DNA from: Stenotrophomonas maltophilia
GTDB taxonomy: Bacteria > Pseudomonadota > Gammaproteobacteria > Xanthomonadales > Xanthomonadaceae
Length of the DNA: 39,867 nt
Direction: 5' to 3'
NCBI RefSeq assembly: GCF_004920835.1
Contig: NZ_QFHO01000037.1
Coordinates: forward strand, 1 to 39,867
Shown here: piece by piece, positions 8,273-15,857 of the stretch
Layout: each line of letters begins with the position of its first letter
How positions within the stretch are numbered: position 1 is the stretch's first letter
The notes under the pieces: model-generated
Seen by the model: only the letters and a program-made list of their open reading frames with translations
The model's database searches: none
Told to the model about the DNA's origin: nothing
Position numbers and translations under genes: made by a program

Positions 8273-9544
8273 TTACTCCGAGCCGGCCAACTGGCGCTGC
8301 CCGGCCATCAACATGGCGTCGCTGGAGGCCTGGAACACCCGCAGGCCGAAGGCCGGCAGGATCGCCAGCAGGTGGTCGAAGATGTCCGACTGCACCGCCT
8401 CGTATTCACCCCAGGCGGTGCTGCGGGTGAAGCAGTACAGCTCCAGCGGCAGGCCTTCGGTGGTCGGCTGCAGCTGCCGTACCAGCAGGGTCATGTCGGT
8501 ATGGATGCCCGGGTGGCTGCGCAGGTAGCGCTCCACATAGGCACGGAAGGTACCCAGGTTGGTCACCCGGCGGCTGTTGACCTCGGCCACGCCCTGCTCG
8601 CGCAGGCGTCCGTTCCACTGCCCCAGCTCCTGTTCCTTGTCCTGCAGGTAATCACGCAGCAGCGCGAACTGGCCGAGGAAGGCCAGGTCGCCCTCGTCCA
8701 GGAATCCGACGCTGTGCTGGTCCAGGTACAGCGCGCGCTTGATGCGGCGGCCACCGGCCTCCTGCATGCCGCGCCAGTTCTTGAACGACTCGGTCACCAG
8801 CTTCTTGGTCGGGATGGTGGTGATGGTCTTGTCGAAGTTCTGCACGGTGATGGTGTGCAGCGCGATGTCGATCACATCGCCGTCGGCGTTCTGGCTGGGC
8901 ATCTCGATCCAGTCGCCGATGCGCACGCGGCCATCGCCACTGATCTGCACGCTGGCCACCAGCGACAGGATGGTGTCCTGGAAGATCAGCATCAGCACCG
9001 CCGTAGCCGCGCCCAGGCCGGTCACCAGCGGGCCCAGCTTCACCCCCAGCAGGGTCGCGATGATGGACAGGCCGGCGGCCACGAACACCACGATCTTGAC
9101 CACCTGCAGGTAGCCCTTGATCGGCTTGTTGCGCGCATCGGGCTTGCGCTCGTACAGGCTGTTGGCCGCGTCCAGCGCATGCGAAAACGCCATCGAGACC
9201 GTCAGCACGGCCCACACGATGCACAGCTTGATGATCACGTTGACCAGGCCGGGCGGCAGGTCGGGGATGAGGGTGATGCCCGAGGCGATCACCTGGCTGG
9301 GCACCACGTTGGACAGGCGCGAGATGACCCGCATCAGGTGGCTGCCACGCCCGGACTCGGCGCCCGGCAGGCGCTGCAGCAGGCGCCGCAGACCACGCAC
9401 CAGGATGCGCTTGGTCACCCAGTTGGCCAGGCCGGCTGCGATCAGCAGCGCCGAGATCATCAACGCCAGGTAGGCGCCAGGATAGGGTTCCAGTGTGTTC
9501 TGCAGCCGTTCCAGCCACTGTACCGCCACCACCGCGTCCACCAT
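8273..9544 (-). CDS. MscS-family mechanosensitive channel, YbdG-like
   Basis: A 423-residue inner-membrane protein. The N-terminal third has several hydrophobic helices (about residues 20-45, 75-100, 105-125, 145-165), followed by the MscS core: pore-lining helix LVTGLGAATAVLMLIFQDTILSLVAS (about 172-197) and a beta domain with GDWIEMPSQNADGDVIDIALHT and TIPTKKLV. The long C-terminal cytosolic domain ends ILPAFGLRVFQASSDA, similar to the YbdG miniconductance channel, and the length also fits. It probably vents solutes at hypo-osmotic shock. It lies downstream of folB on the same strand, separated by a REP element (9576-9598), and may be partly co-transcribed. Confidence 0.88.
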   Translation of the reverse strand: MVDAVVAVQWLERLQNTLEPYPGAYLALMISALLIAAGLANWVTKRILVRGLRRLLQRLPGAESGRGSHLMRVISRLSNVVPSQVIASGITLIPDLPPGLVNVIIKLCIVWAVLTVSMAFSHALDAANSLYERKPDARNKPIKGYLQVVKIVVFVAAGLSIIATLLGVKLGPLVTGLGAATAVLMLIFQDTILSLVASVQISGDGRVRIGDWIEMPSQNADGDVIDIALHTITVQNFDKTITTIPTKKLVTESFKNWRGMQEAGGRRIKRALYLDQHSVGFLDEGDLAFLGQFALLRDYLQDKEQELGQWNGRLREQGVAEVNSRRVTNLGTFRAYVERYLRSHPGIHTDMTLLVRQLQPTTEGLPLELYCFTRSTAWGEYEAVQSDIFDHLLAILPAFGLRVFQASSDAMLMAGQRQLAGSE

Positions 9545-9575
9545 CAGTTGTCTCCTTCGTCATTGCCGTTGAGGT

Positions 9576-9598
9576 TGCCGGCCAGCGGCCGGCACTAC
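9576..9598 (-). repeat. SMAG-type REP palindrome, minus orientation
   Basis: TGCCGGCC-AGC-GGCCGGCA ending in CTAC, i.e. GTAG on the minus strand. It is placed four bases after the folB stop codon and before the channel gene. Confidence 0.85.
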
Positions 9599-9602
9599 CG
9601 GG

Positions 9603-9956
9603 TCAGTCCCGCGAACGTTCGATGATCACGCCGACCGCGCGCGCGCCGCGCACCGCGCCCGGCTTGCTCAGCTTCAGGCGCAGCCACTTCACGTCGAATT
9701 CGTCCAGCACGATCTGCGCGCAGCGCTCGGCCAGGGTTTCGACCAGGCCGAATTCCGACTCACGCACGAACTGCTCCAGGCGCTTGCTGACCGCCTTGTA
9801 GTTCAGGGTGTGAGCGATGTCGTCGGAGGCCGCAGGACGACGGTTGTCGAAGCCCATCTCCAGGTCGAACACCAGGTCCTGGCGGATCCGTCGTTCCCAA
9901 TCGTAGATGCCGATCAGGGCGTCGATCGTCAGCCCCTCGATGAAAACCTTGTCCAT
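9603..9956 (-). CDS. folB: Dihydroneopterin aldolase
   Basis: A 117-residue protein, the usual length of FolB. It converts 7,8-dihydroneopterin to 6-hydroxymethyl-dihydropterin and glycolaldehyde in folate synthesis in the cytoplasm. Recognisable segments are DKVFIEGLTIDALIGIYDWE at the N-terminus with the conserved Glu/Tyr area, DLEMGFDNRRPAASDDIAHTLNYKAV in the middle, and ESEFGLVETLAERCAQIVL holding the catalytic region. The ATG at 9956 (MDKVFIEG) is chosen; the reading frame stays open upstream, but the added residues do not resemble the family. The upstream region carries a terminator-like hairpin at 10061-10086 facing folB, so its expression could be attenuated, or a separate small RNA could end there. 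Confidence 0.93.
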   Translation of the reverse strand: MDKVFIEGLTIDALIGIYDWERRIRQDLVFDLEMGFDNRRPAASDDIAHTLNYKAVSKRLEQFVRESEFGLVETLAERCAQIVLDEFDVKWLRLKLSKPGAVRGARAVGVIIERSRD

Positions 9957-10048
9957 TGCGCTTACCAGCCCGAATACAGGGGGCCATGGTAACGGCACGG
10001 CGGTGAGCCTGCCCGGAACGGGCGGCGGGTGGCCGGTAGGGACGCGGC

Positions 10049-10086
10049 TCCAGAAAAGACAAAGGGCCCTGCTAGCGGGGCCCTTT
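10049..10086 (-). terminator. Rho-independent terminator upstream of folB
   Basis: AAAGGGCCC and GGGCCCTTT form a nine-base-pair stem around TGCTAGCG (10061-10086). On the minus strand the stem is followed by TTTGTCTTTTCT. The plus strand has only three T after the stem, so the minus orientation is favoured. Confidence 0.7.
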
Positions 10087-10190
10087 GGTACCTCTCAACG
10101 TCCCCGGGGGGAGCTGGAATCCAGCCGCGAGTCCCGGAGCACACGATGCAGATCATGACGTTCATTCCCTCTACGGTCCAGAGTCAGTCG
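10050..10190 (-). ncRNA. Candidate small RNA or folB leader/attenuator
   Basis: Read on the minus strand the stretch shows, in order: a hairpin CATGAT-CTGC-ATCGTG (10148-10163), an outer stem CCGGG/CCCGG enclosing the hairpin GCTGG-ATT-CCAGC (about 10105-10138), a run of six C, and then a GC hairpin with a T-rich tail (10061-10086, tail TTTGTCTTTTCT). That is the layout of a structured RNA with a Rho-independent terminator. It could be a free small RNA with C-rich loops, or a leader controlling folB about 100 bases downstream. The 5' end is not defined, and no Rfam family can be asserted from reading alone. Confidence 0.4.
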
Positions 10191-10312
10191 CGACATGTTG
10201 GTGGAAGCTCAAGGTGATAGAGGAATTCTGCTGTCTGACGCAGCGGCGTTGCCCGATATCACGCCAGCGGCAACCAGCGCAGGCTGGTGATCCGCCATGT
10301 GGTCCGTATTTG

Positions 10313-10966
10313 ATGAGAGAGCAACGAATACTGCAGGCAGCGCTGTCACGCCCACGATGGGCGACGTACAAACGTATCGCGGACCGGCACTCTTTGGATG
10401 CCGCCTCGCTTTACGTATGGAACATGCAGATGTGCGGCGCGCTGCTATCCCCCCTGCACGTCTGTGAAATCGTAATCCGCAACGCGGTGGCCGCGGCGCT
10501 GGCGCATGCCTATGGGCCGCGCTGGCCTTGGCATCCTGCACTGCTGCAGCGGATGCCAGCAGATGGCGCGTTGTCGGCCTTGCAGGATATCCATAGACAG
10601 GCAGATCGTCGGATGGACACTCAGGAGATCATCGCCAGCCTTCGCTTCGCGTTCTGGCAGCAACTTTTCACGCGGCGCTTCGAGGGAGCCATCTGGACGC
10701 GGGGCTTGAAGATTGCGTTGCCGAACGCGCCACAGAATGCTCTCAGCGTGGTTCGCACGAACATCCACGCAGACATCGGGCGCATCCGCCTCCTGCGCAA
10801 CCGCATCGCGCACCACGAGCCCATCCTCGAGCGCGACATCGGCGCCGACCTGGCGGCGATCGGGCGGCTGATCCATGCCCGCTGCCCGCATACGCTGGGC
10901 TGGCTGCAGCGCCATGAGCGGGCGACAACGGTGTTGGCGGCGTCGCCGTTGGCAGGGCGTCCGTAA
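10313..10966 (+). CDS. Abi-like (abortive infection family) HEPN-type protein
   Basis: A 217-residue soluble protein resembling proteins annotated as Abi family. The N-terminal part reads LSRPRWATYKRIADRHSLDA then ASLYVWNMQMCGAL and a helix with IVIRNAV. The C-terminal helical part holds LLRNRIAHHEP, in which Arg162 and His167 give an R-x4-H pair, the signature of HEPN ribonucleases. Members related to AbiD/AbiF act in phage defence or as toxins, but this protein is not proven to be one. The start is uncertain: ATG at 10313 has a weak ribosome site, and the frame is open upstream to 10085. It sits alone between folB and tsaD, next to a structured RNA-like stretch. It looks like an accessory insertion in a core region. 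Confidence 0.72.
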   Translation: MREQRILQAALSRPRWATYKRIADRHSLDAASLYVWNMQMCGALLSPLHVCEIVIRNAVAAALAHAYGPRWPWHPALLQRMPADGALSALQDIHRQADRRMDTQEIIASLRFAFWQQLFTRRFEGAIWTRGLKIALPNAPQNALSVVRTNIHADIGRIRLLRNRIAHHEPILERDIGADLAAIGRLIHARCPHTLGWLQRHERATTVLAASPLAGRP

Positions 10967-10972
10967 TGTGTT

Positions 10973-10995
10973 CGCCGGGCGTGGCCCGGCGCTAC
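10973..10995 (-). repeat. SMAG-type REP palindrome between convergent genes
   Basis: CGCCGGGC-GTG-GCCCGGCG followed by CTAC, lying between the convergent Abi-like gene and tsaD. Confidence 0.85.
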
Positions 10996-10999
10996 GGGC

Positions 11000-12025
11000 T
11001 CAGACCGCCGGCAGGGTCGCCATGTCCCAGCGCGGGGTAACCTCGACCTTTGGCGGGCTGTGCTGGCCGGCCTGCAGGCGCAGCGCGCCGGCGAAGGCGA
11101 TCATCGCGCCGTTGTCGGTGCACAACGCCGGCCGCGGGAAGCAGGCACGGCCGCCAAGGCGCTCGGCCATCTGCTGCAGGCGTGCGCGCAGGCGCTTGTT
11201 GGCGCCGACGCCGCCAGCCACCACGATCACGTTGGTCCCGGCCGCTTCCAGCGCGCGCTCGCACTTGATCGACAGAGTCTCGACCACGGCATCTTCAAAG
11301 CCGCGGGCGATGTCGGCACGGGTCTGTTCGCTCTGATCGCTGTCGCGCCAGGCCATCAGGACCTGGGTCTTCAGGCCGGAGAAGCTGAAATCCAACCCCG
11401 GGCGGTCGGTCATCGGCCGCGCGAAGCGGTAGACACCCGGCGTACCCTGCTCGGCCAGCCTGGCCAGCTGCGGACCGCCCGGATAGGGCAGGCCCATCAT
11501 CTTGGCGGTCTTGTCGAAGGCCTCGCCGGCCGCATCGTCCAGGGTCTCGCCCAGAAGGCGGTACTGGCCGATCGCATCCACCGCCACCAGCTGGGTATGG
11601 CCACCGGACACCAGCAGCGCCACGAACGGCGCCTGCGGCGGGTCGTCTTCCATCAGCGGGGCCAGCAGGTGGCCTTCCATATGGTGTACGCCCACCGCCG
11701 GTACCTCCAGCGCCCAGGCCAGCGAGCGGGCCACACCCGCACCGACCAGCAGCGCGCCAACCAGGCCGGGACCGGCCGTATAGGCCACGCCGTCGATATC
11801 ACCTACACCCAGGCCGGCTTCGGCCAGGGTCTGGCGCACCAGCGGCAGCAGCTTGCGGACGTGGTCGCGGCTGGCCAGTTCGGGCACCACACCACCGTAT
11901 TCGGCGTGCAGGGCGATCTGGCTGTAGACCGCATGGGCGCGCAGGGCCGCGCTGCCGGCCAGGTCGGTGTCATACACCGCCACGCCGGTCTCATCACAGG
12001 AAGATTCGATGCCAAGGACTCGCAT
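11000..12025 (-). CDS. tsaD: tRNA N6-threonylcarbamoyladenosine (t6A) transferase TsaD
   Basis: A 341-residue protein, full length for TsaD (formerly Gcp/YgjD). With TsaB, TsaE and TsaC it places threonylcarbamoyl on A37 of ANN-decoding tRNAs. The N-terminal [19 protein letters not shown] is diagnostic. HHMEGH (114-119) gives the two metal-binding His residues, and [23 protein letters not shown] and the C-terminal [15 protein letters not shown] are also conserved. The start ATG at 12025 removes a 17-residue in-frame extension that lacks family similarity. The gene is divergent from rpsU, the same arrangement as in E. coli, and shares a 165-base intergenic region with it. Confidence 0.97.
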
Positions 12026-12114
12026 GCCTGCTATTATGACGCCCCTGCCGCCCCCTCGGGGACGCGCAGGTCTCACTGCTTTCGAACCTCTGGCCCGTAT
12101 TCAGGGTTGGCCGC

Positions 12115-12142
12115 TTGCAGTTTGTCTATTCGCCGCTATAAT
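12115..12142 (+). promoter_or_regulatory. Sigma-70 promoter of rpsU
   Basis: TTGCAG (12115-12120) and a perfect TATAAT (12137-12142) are separated by 16 bases, about 50 bases upstream of the rpsU start. It is the best promoter match seen in the window, as expected for a ribosomal protein gene. Confidence 0.85.
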
Positions 12143-12150
12143 GTGCGGCT

Positions 12151-12173
12151 CGCCGGGCGTGACCCGGTTCTAC
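12151..12173 (-). repeat. Degenerate SMAG-type element in the rpsU mRNA leader
   Basis: CGCCGGGCGTGACCCGGTTC followed by CTAC-like TAC resembles the CTAC-ended form of the REP family, with mismatches in one arm. It begins about eight bases after the -10 box, so it forms most of the 5' leader of the rpsU transcript. Confidence 0.6.
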
Positions 12174-12190
12174 TGTGTCCCGGAGATTCC

Positions 12191-12406
12191 ATGCCCAGCG
12201 TCAAAGTCCGCGAGAACGAGCCCTTCGAGTTTGCTCTTCGCCGCTTCAAGCGCACTTGCGAAAAGGCCGGTGTGCTGGCCGAAACCCGCAAGCGCGAGTT
12301 CTACGAAAAGCCGACCCAGGAGCGCAAGCGCAAGGCCGCCGCTGCTGTGAAGCGTCAGCTGCGCCGCTCGTCGCGCGACGTTACCAAGCGTCAGCGCCTG
12401 TACTGA
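12191..12406 (+). CDS. rpsU: 30S ribosomal protein bS21
   Basis: A 71-residue, very basic protein ([20 protein letters not shown] at the N-terminus, ending KRQRLY), typical of bS21 in length and sequence. It binds the 30S subunit near the anti-Shine-Dalgarno region and assists initiation on mRNA. A CGGAGA ribosome site lies at 12181-12186. The strong promoter at 12115-12142 drives it, and a terminator follows at 12454-12485, so transcription into the downstream YqeY gene may be only partial. It heads a variant of the rpsU-dnaG-rpoD macromolecular-synthesis operon. Confidence 0.98.
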
Positions 12407-12453
12407 TCGGACGCATCTTCATTGCGATGGGCTTGCCTGTCGCGATGGAGCCG

Positions 12454-12485
12454 AAGCCGGCACGCGCGAGCGTCGCCGGCTTTTT
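12454..12485 (+). terminator. Terminator after rpsU
   Basis: AAGCCGGC (12454-12461) pairs with GCCGGCTT (12475-12482), and the second arm runs into TTTTT. It lies between rpsU and the YqeY gene, so it probably attenuates rather than isolates the operon. Confidence 0.75.
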
Positions 12486-12538
12486 GCGTTTCCGGGTTCG
12501 GGCATCCGCCCCGCCCCACCACCACCACGAGGTTCCTC

Positions 12539-12982
12539 ATGAGCATGAAGCTGCAGCTCACCGAAGACATGAAGGCCGCCATGAAGGCGGGCGAGAAGCA
12601 CAAGCTGGGCGTGATCCGCCTGATCAACGCCGCCATCAAGCAGCGCGAAGTGGACGAGCGCATCGAGCTGGATGACACCGCCGTGATCGCCGTGCTCGAC
12701 AAGATGGTCAAACAGCGCAAGGACTCGGTCAGCCAGTTCGAAGCCGCCAACCGCGAAGACCTGGCCGAGATCGAGCGCGCCGAGATCGTGGTCATCGAAG
12801 CCTACCTCCCGGCCAAGATGGGCGAAGCCGAGATCGTCGCCGCGATCCAGGCCGCCATCGCCGAAACCGGCGCTTCCGGTCCGGCCGACATGGGCAAGCT
12901 GATGGGCGCACTGAAGCCCAAGCTCGCTGGCCAGGCCGACATGGGCCTGGTCTCCAAGCTGGTCAAGCAGCAGCTGGCGTAA
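12539..12982 (+). CDS. GatB/YqeY domain-containing protein
   Basis: A 147-residue protein that is the whole YqeY domain (the tail domain of GatB). Recognisable are LTEDMKAAMKAGEKHKLGVI at the start, then RLINAAIKQREVD, an acidic and Lys-rich middle, EAYLPAKMGEAEI and the C-terminal GPADMGKLMGALKPKLAGQAD. In GatB the domain touches tRNA in amidotransferase reactions; the role of the stand-alone protein is unclear, although it often lies beside rpsU and dnaG as here. The start ATG at 12539 has AGGTT close upstream; an ATG two codons on is an alternative. The length matches the family. Confidence 0.93.
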   Translation: MSMKLQLTEDMKAAMKAGEKHKLGVIRLINAAIKQREVDERIELDDTAVIAVLDKMVKQRKDSVSQFEAANREDLAEIERAEIVVIEAYLPAKMGEAEIVAAIQAAIAETGASGPADMGKLMGALKPKLAGQADMGLVSKLVKQQLA

Positions 12983-12991
12983 GCCATTGCC

Positions 12992-13032
12992 GGGGTCGGA
13001 TCCCTTTCGCATCGCGGAAGGGTTCTGACCCC
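12992..13032. repeat. Second palindrome family, GGGGTC...GACCCC
   Basis: A 41-base imperfect inverted repeat: GGGGTCGGATCCCTTTCGC, a short loop, and CGGAAGGGTTCTGACCCC. It lies after the YqeY gene. A shorter relative is at 18456-18486. It lacks the GTAG head, so it belongs to a different repeat family and may end the YqeY transcript. Confidence 0.7.
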
Positions 13033-13085
13033 ATTGATGCACCCGCTTCACCGCACCTTCGACCCCCGGCTGCTACAACATCCCC

Positions 13086-14030
13086 ATGGTCGAGCAATCG
13101 CACTCCCCCGCCGACACGCGTCCCCACGGCATTCCCGCACGGCTTCGCCACTACGCTGACCGCCTGCAGGACAGCTTCCCGATGGCCGTCGCCAAGCGCT
13201 TCGTCGAAATCGACGTGCTGACCCAGGCCGCCTCGGTCTCCTTCTACGCCCTGCTGTCGATGGCACCGCTGCTGGTGCTGCTGCTGTGGCTGACCGCCTC
13301 GCTGTACCCACCTGCACAACAGACGCTGATCAGCCAGATCGGTTCAGTGGCCGGCAGCAGCGTGGCCAGTGTTGCCGACACCGTGCTGCACAACGCCAAC
13401 AGCCAGCCCAGCGTCGGTTCATTGGCCGGGCTGTGGAGCACGCTGCTGCTGTTCATCGGCGCCACCGCCGTGTTCGCCCAGCTGCAGAACGCGCTGAACC
13501 GGATCTTCCACACCAGCGGCCAGCGTCTGGAAGGCATCAAGGCCTGGCTGCGCAAGCGCGTGTTCTCGTTCGGCGTGGTGCTGGCACTGGGCTTCCTGCT
13601 GATCCTGTCGATGACCGCCACCACTGCGCTGCAGGTGGTGTTCGCGCAACTGCCCTCGGTACTGCCGGCAATCGGCTACCTCACCTCGCTGCTGCTGTAC
13701 ACGCTGGCCTTCGCCTTCCTCTACCACTACCTGCCGGACCGCCGCGTGGCCTGGCGGCAGGCCTTCATCGGCGGCGCCATCACCTCGGTGCTGTTCACCC
13801 TCGGCCGCTATGGCATCGGCGTCTACATCGCCACCGTGGCCCCGGGCAGTGCCTACGGTTCGATGGGCGCGCTGGTGATCTCGCTGGTCTGGATCTACTA
13901 CGCCACCGCCGTGTTCTTCGTCGGCGCGCTGATGACCGCGGTGATCGACGAACGCCAGCATGCACGGGCGCAACTGGCCAGGGCTGGGGTCGAGTCCGAA
14001 CAGGCCAGCCCCGGCATCGCCAGCGAGTAA
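13086..14030 (+). CDS. YihY/virulence factor BrkB family membrane protein
   Basis: A 314-residue inner-membrane protein with about six helices and the family signatures TQAASVSFYALLSMAPLLVL (53-72, approximate), NRIFHTSGQRLEGIKAWLRKR, FLYHYLPDRRVAWRQAFIGG and PGSAYGSMGALVISLVWIYY. The family was once called ribonuclease BN, but that activity belongs to another protein; the present role is unknown, with transport proposed. The C-terminal 25 residues are a charged tail. It lies between the YqeY gene and dnaG on the same strand, 55 bases before dnaG, so it may be transcribed with dnaG. Confidence 0.92.
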   Translation: MVEQSHSPADTRPHGIPARLRHYADRLQDSFPMAVAKRFVEIDVLTQAASVSFYALLSMAPLLVLLLWLTASLYPPAQQTLISQIGSVAGSSVASVADTVLHNANSQPSVGSLAGLWSTLLLFIGATAVFAQLQNALNRIFHTSGQRLEGIKAWLRKRVFSFGVVLALGFLLILSMTATTALQVVFAQLPSVLPAIGYLTSLLLYTLAFAFLYHYLPDRRVAWRQAFIGGAITSVLFTLGRYGIGVYIATVAPGSAYGSMGALVISLVWIYYATAVFFVGALMTAVIDERQHARAQLARAGVESEQASPGIASE

Positions 14031-14090
14031 ACTAGGGGAACCTGCCGCCCCTGCTGCGCGCCCTGGCGGCCGCGCCCCGTTCTGTTGCCC

Positions 14091-15830
14091 ATGGCCCGTA
14101 TCCCCGACGCTTTCATCGACGACCTGCTCGCCCGCTCCGACATCGTCGAGGTGGTGGGCAGCCGCGTGCCGTTGAAGCGACAGGGCAAGGAATACGCAGC
14201 GCGCTGCCCATTCCATGACGAGCGCTCGGCGTCGTTCACGGTCTCGCCCACCAAGCAGTTCTATCACTGCTTCGGTTGCGGCGCGCACGGCACCGCGATC
14301 AGCTTCCTGATGAACTACGACCGCCTCGAATTCCTCGACGCGGTGGATGAACTGGCCAAGCGCGCCGGCATGGAAGTGCCCCGCAGCGAGAACCCGCGCA
14401 GCCCCCAGCAGCAGGACGACAGTCGCGAGCTGTATTCGGCGCTTGAGGCGGCCACGAAGTTCTTCCAGAGCAACCTGCAGGGCAGCGAAAAGGCACGCAG
14501 CTACCTGGATGGCCGTGGCGTGGACGAAGAGAACCGCGCCCGCTTCCAGATCGGCTATGCGCCGGATGGCTACAGCGGCCTGCGCGATGCGCTGGGCAAG
14601 GACGAGCGGCGCATGAAGCTGCTCGACCGCGCCGGCCTGTTCTCCAAGAACGACCGCGGCCACGTCTACGACAAGTTCCGCGACCGGGTGATGTTCCCGA
14701 TCTTCGACCGCCGCGGCCGGGTGATCGCCTTCGGCGGCCGCGTGTTCGAGAAGGACGACGGCCCCAAGTACCTCAACTCGCCCGAGACCGCGCTGTTCCA
14801 CAAGGGCCGCGAACTGTACGGCCTGTGGCAGGTGCGCCAGGCCAACCAGAAGATCGAGCGGCTGATCGTGGTCGAGGGCTACATGGACGTGGTCTCGCTG
14901 TTCCAGTTCGGGGTCACCCAGGCGGTGGCAACACTGGGTACTGCAACCACGCCGGACCATGCCGAACTGCTGTTCCGCAACGCGCCGGACGTGTTCTTCT
15001 GCTTCGACGGCGACGCCGCCGGCCGCCGCGCCGGCTGGAAGGCGCTGGAGTCGGTGCTGCCGCGCATGAAGGATGGCCGCCAGGCCTTCTTCCTGTTCCT
15101 GCCCGATGGCGAGGACCCGGACACCATCGTGCGCAAGGAAGGCGCCGAGGCGTTCAACGAACGCCTGAAGCAGGCCACGCCGCTGTCGCAGTTCTTCTTC
15201 GACGAGCTCACCCGCGAGGTCAACCTGGGCACGCTCGATGGCAAGGCGCGCCTGGCCGAGCGTGCCAAGCCGATGCTGGCGCAGATTCCCGACGGTGCGT
15301 TCGGCGACCTGATGAAGCAGCAGCTGGCGCAGCTGACCGGGCTCGGCGGCAACGCCCAGGCCGCGCGCGCGCCGTTGCCGCAGCGCCAGCCCTCGCGAAC
15401 GATCCAGCCGGTGGCCAAGCGCAGCCTGGTGCGCGGCGCGATCGCCGTGCTGCTGCAGCAGCCCTCGCTGGCGCTGACGCTGGGCGGCAAGCACCACTTC
15501 CAGGGCCTGCGCCTGCCCGGCGTGGAGCTGCTGCTGGAGCTGCTGGGGCTGGTCGAGCAGCGACCGGACATCAGCACCGGCGCCCTGCTGGAGCACTTCG
15601 ACGGGCGTGAGGAGCAGGCATCACTGCACACACTGGCCGCGCAGACGATGCCCGGCGACGACGCGATGTGGACCCAGGAACTGCACGATGCCGTCGCCCA
15701 GCTGGAGAAACAGCTGCTGGTGCAACGTCTGGAAGAGTTGTTGGCAAAGCAGCGCCAGCAGGGCCTGGACGATACTGACAAGTACGAACTGCGCGAGCTG
15801 CTGAAGGCCCGCGCCGGACTGCGCCTGTAG
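14091..15830 (+). CDS. dnaG: DNA primase
   Basis: A 579-residue primase that makes the RNA primers for replication and works with DnaB helicase. It begins with the CHC2 zinc-binding domain (Cys39, His42, Cys60, Cys63). The core shows DGYSGLRDALG, RGRVIAFGGR and KYLNSPETALFHKGRELYGL, then the TOPRIM domain with VVEGYMDVVSLFQFGV (Glu of the catalytic centre) and FCFDGDAAGRRAG (the DxD-type motif). The C-terminal part (about 440-579) is the helical DnaB-binding domain. Start: ATG at 14091 (MARIPDAFID), two codons after an in-frame start that lacks family support. No rpoD follows, unlike E. coli. Confidence 0.98.
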   Translation: MARIPDAFIDDLLARSDIVEVVGSRVPLKRQGKEYAARCPFHDERSASFTVSPTKQFYHCFGCGAHGTAISFLMNYDRLEFLDAVDELAKRAGMEVPRSENPRSPQQQDDSRELYSALEAATKFFQSNLQGSEKARSYLDGRGVDEENRARFQIGYAPDGYSGLRDALGKDERRMKLLDRAGLFSKNDRGHVYDKFRDRVMFPIFDRRGRVIAFGGRVFEKDDGPKYLNSPETALFHKGRELYGLWQVRQANQKIERLIVVEGYMDVVSLFQFGVTQAVATLGTATTPDHAELLFRNAPDVFFCFDGDAAGRRAGWKALESVLPRMKDGRQAFFLFLPDGEDPDTIVRKEGAEAFNERLKQATPLSQFFFDELTREVNLGTLDGKARLAERAKPMLAQIPDGAFGDLMKQQLAQLTGLGGNAQAARAPLPQRQPSRTIQPVAKRSLVRGAIAVLLQQPSLALTLGGKHHFQGLRLPGVELLLELLGLVEQRPDISTGALLEHFDGREEQASLHTLAAQTMPGDDAMWTQELHDAVAQLEKQLLVQRLEELLAKQRQQGLDDTDKYELRELLKARAGLRL

Positions 15831-15857
15831 CGGCAGAACGTTTTCACGGAGAGGACC

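Larger units (their letters stand above)
9957..10312. other. Gene-free structured stretch between folB and the Abi-like gene
   Basis: There is no convincing protein gene in these 356 bases. They hold a strong nine-base-pair hairpin (10061-10086) and several smaller inverted repeats (about 10104-10168), together with a small-RNA candidate described separately. Base use is less uniform than in the neighbouring coding DNA. No clear sigma-70 promoter was seen on either strand. Confidence 0.6.

Noticed and set aside
9962..10165. A 67-codon minus-strand frame over the RNA-like stretch
   Set aside because: No ribosome site, no domain, and it runs through the terminator hairpin.
10085..10312. Longer N-terminus for the Abi-like protein (start at 10085)
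   Set aside because: The extra 76 residues have an unusual composition and overlap the structured stretch; the similarity to Abi proteins starts after 10313.
13419..15596. A 725-codon open frame on the minus strand opposite dnaG and the BrkB-type gene
   Set aside because: It spans two well-supported genes on the other strand and has a Gln/Arg/Val-rich composition with no domain.
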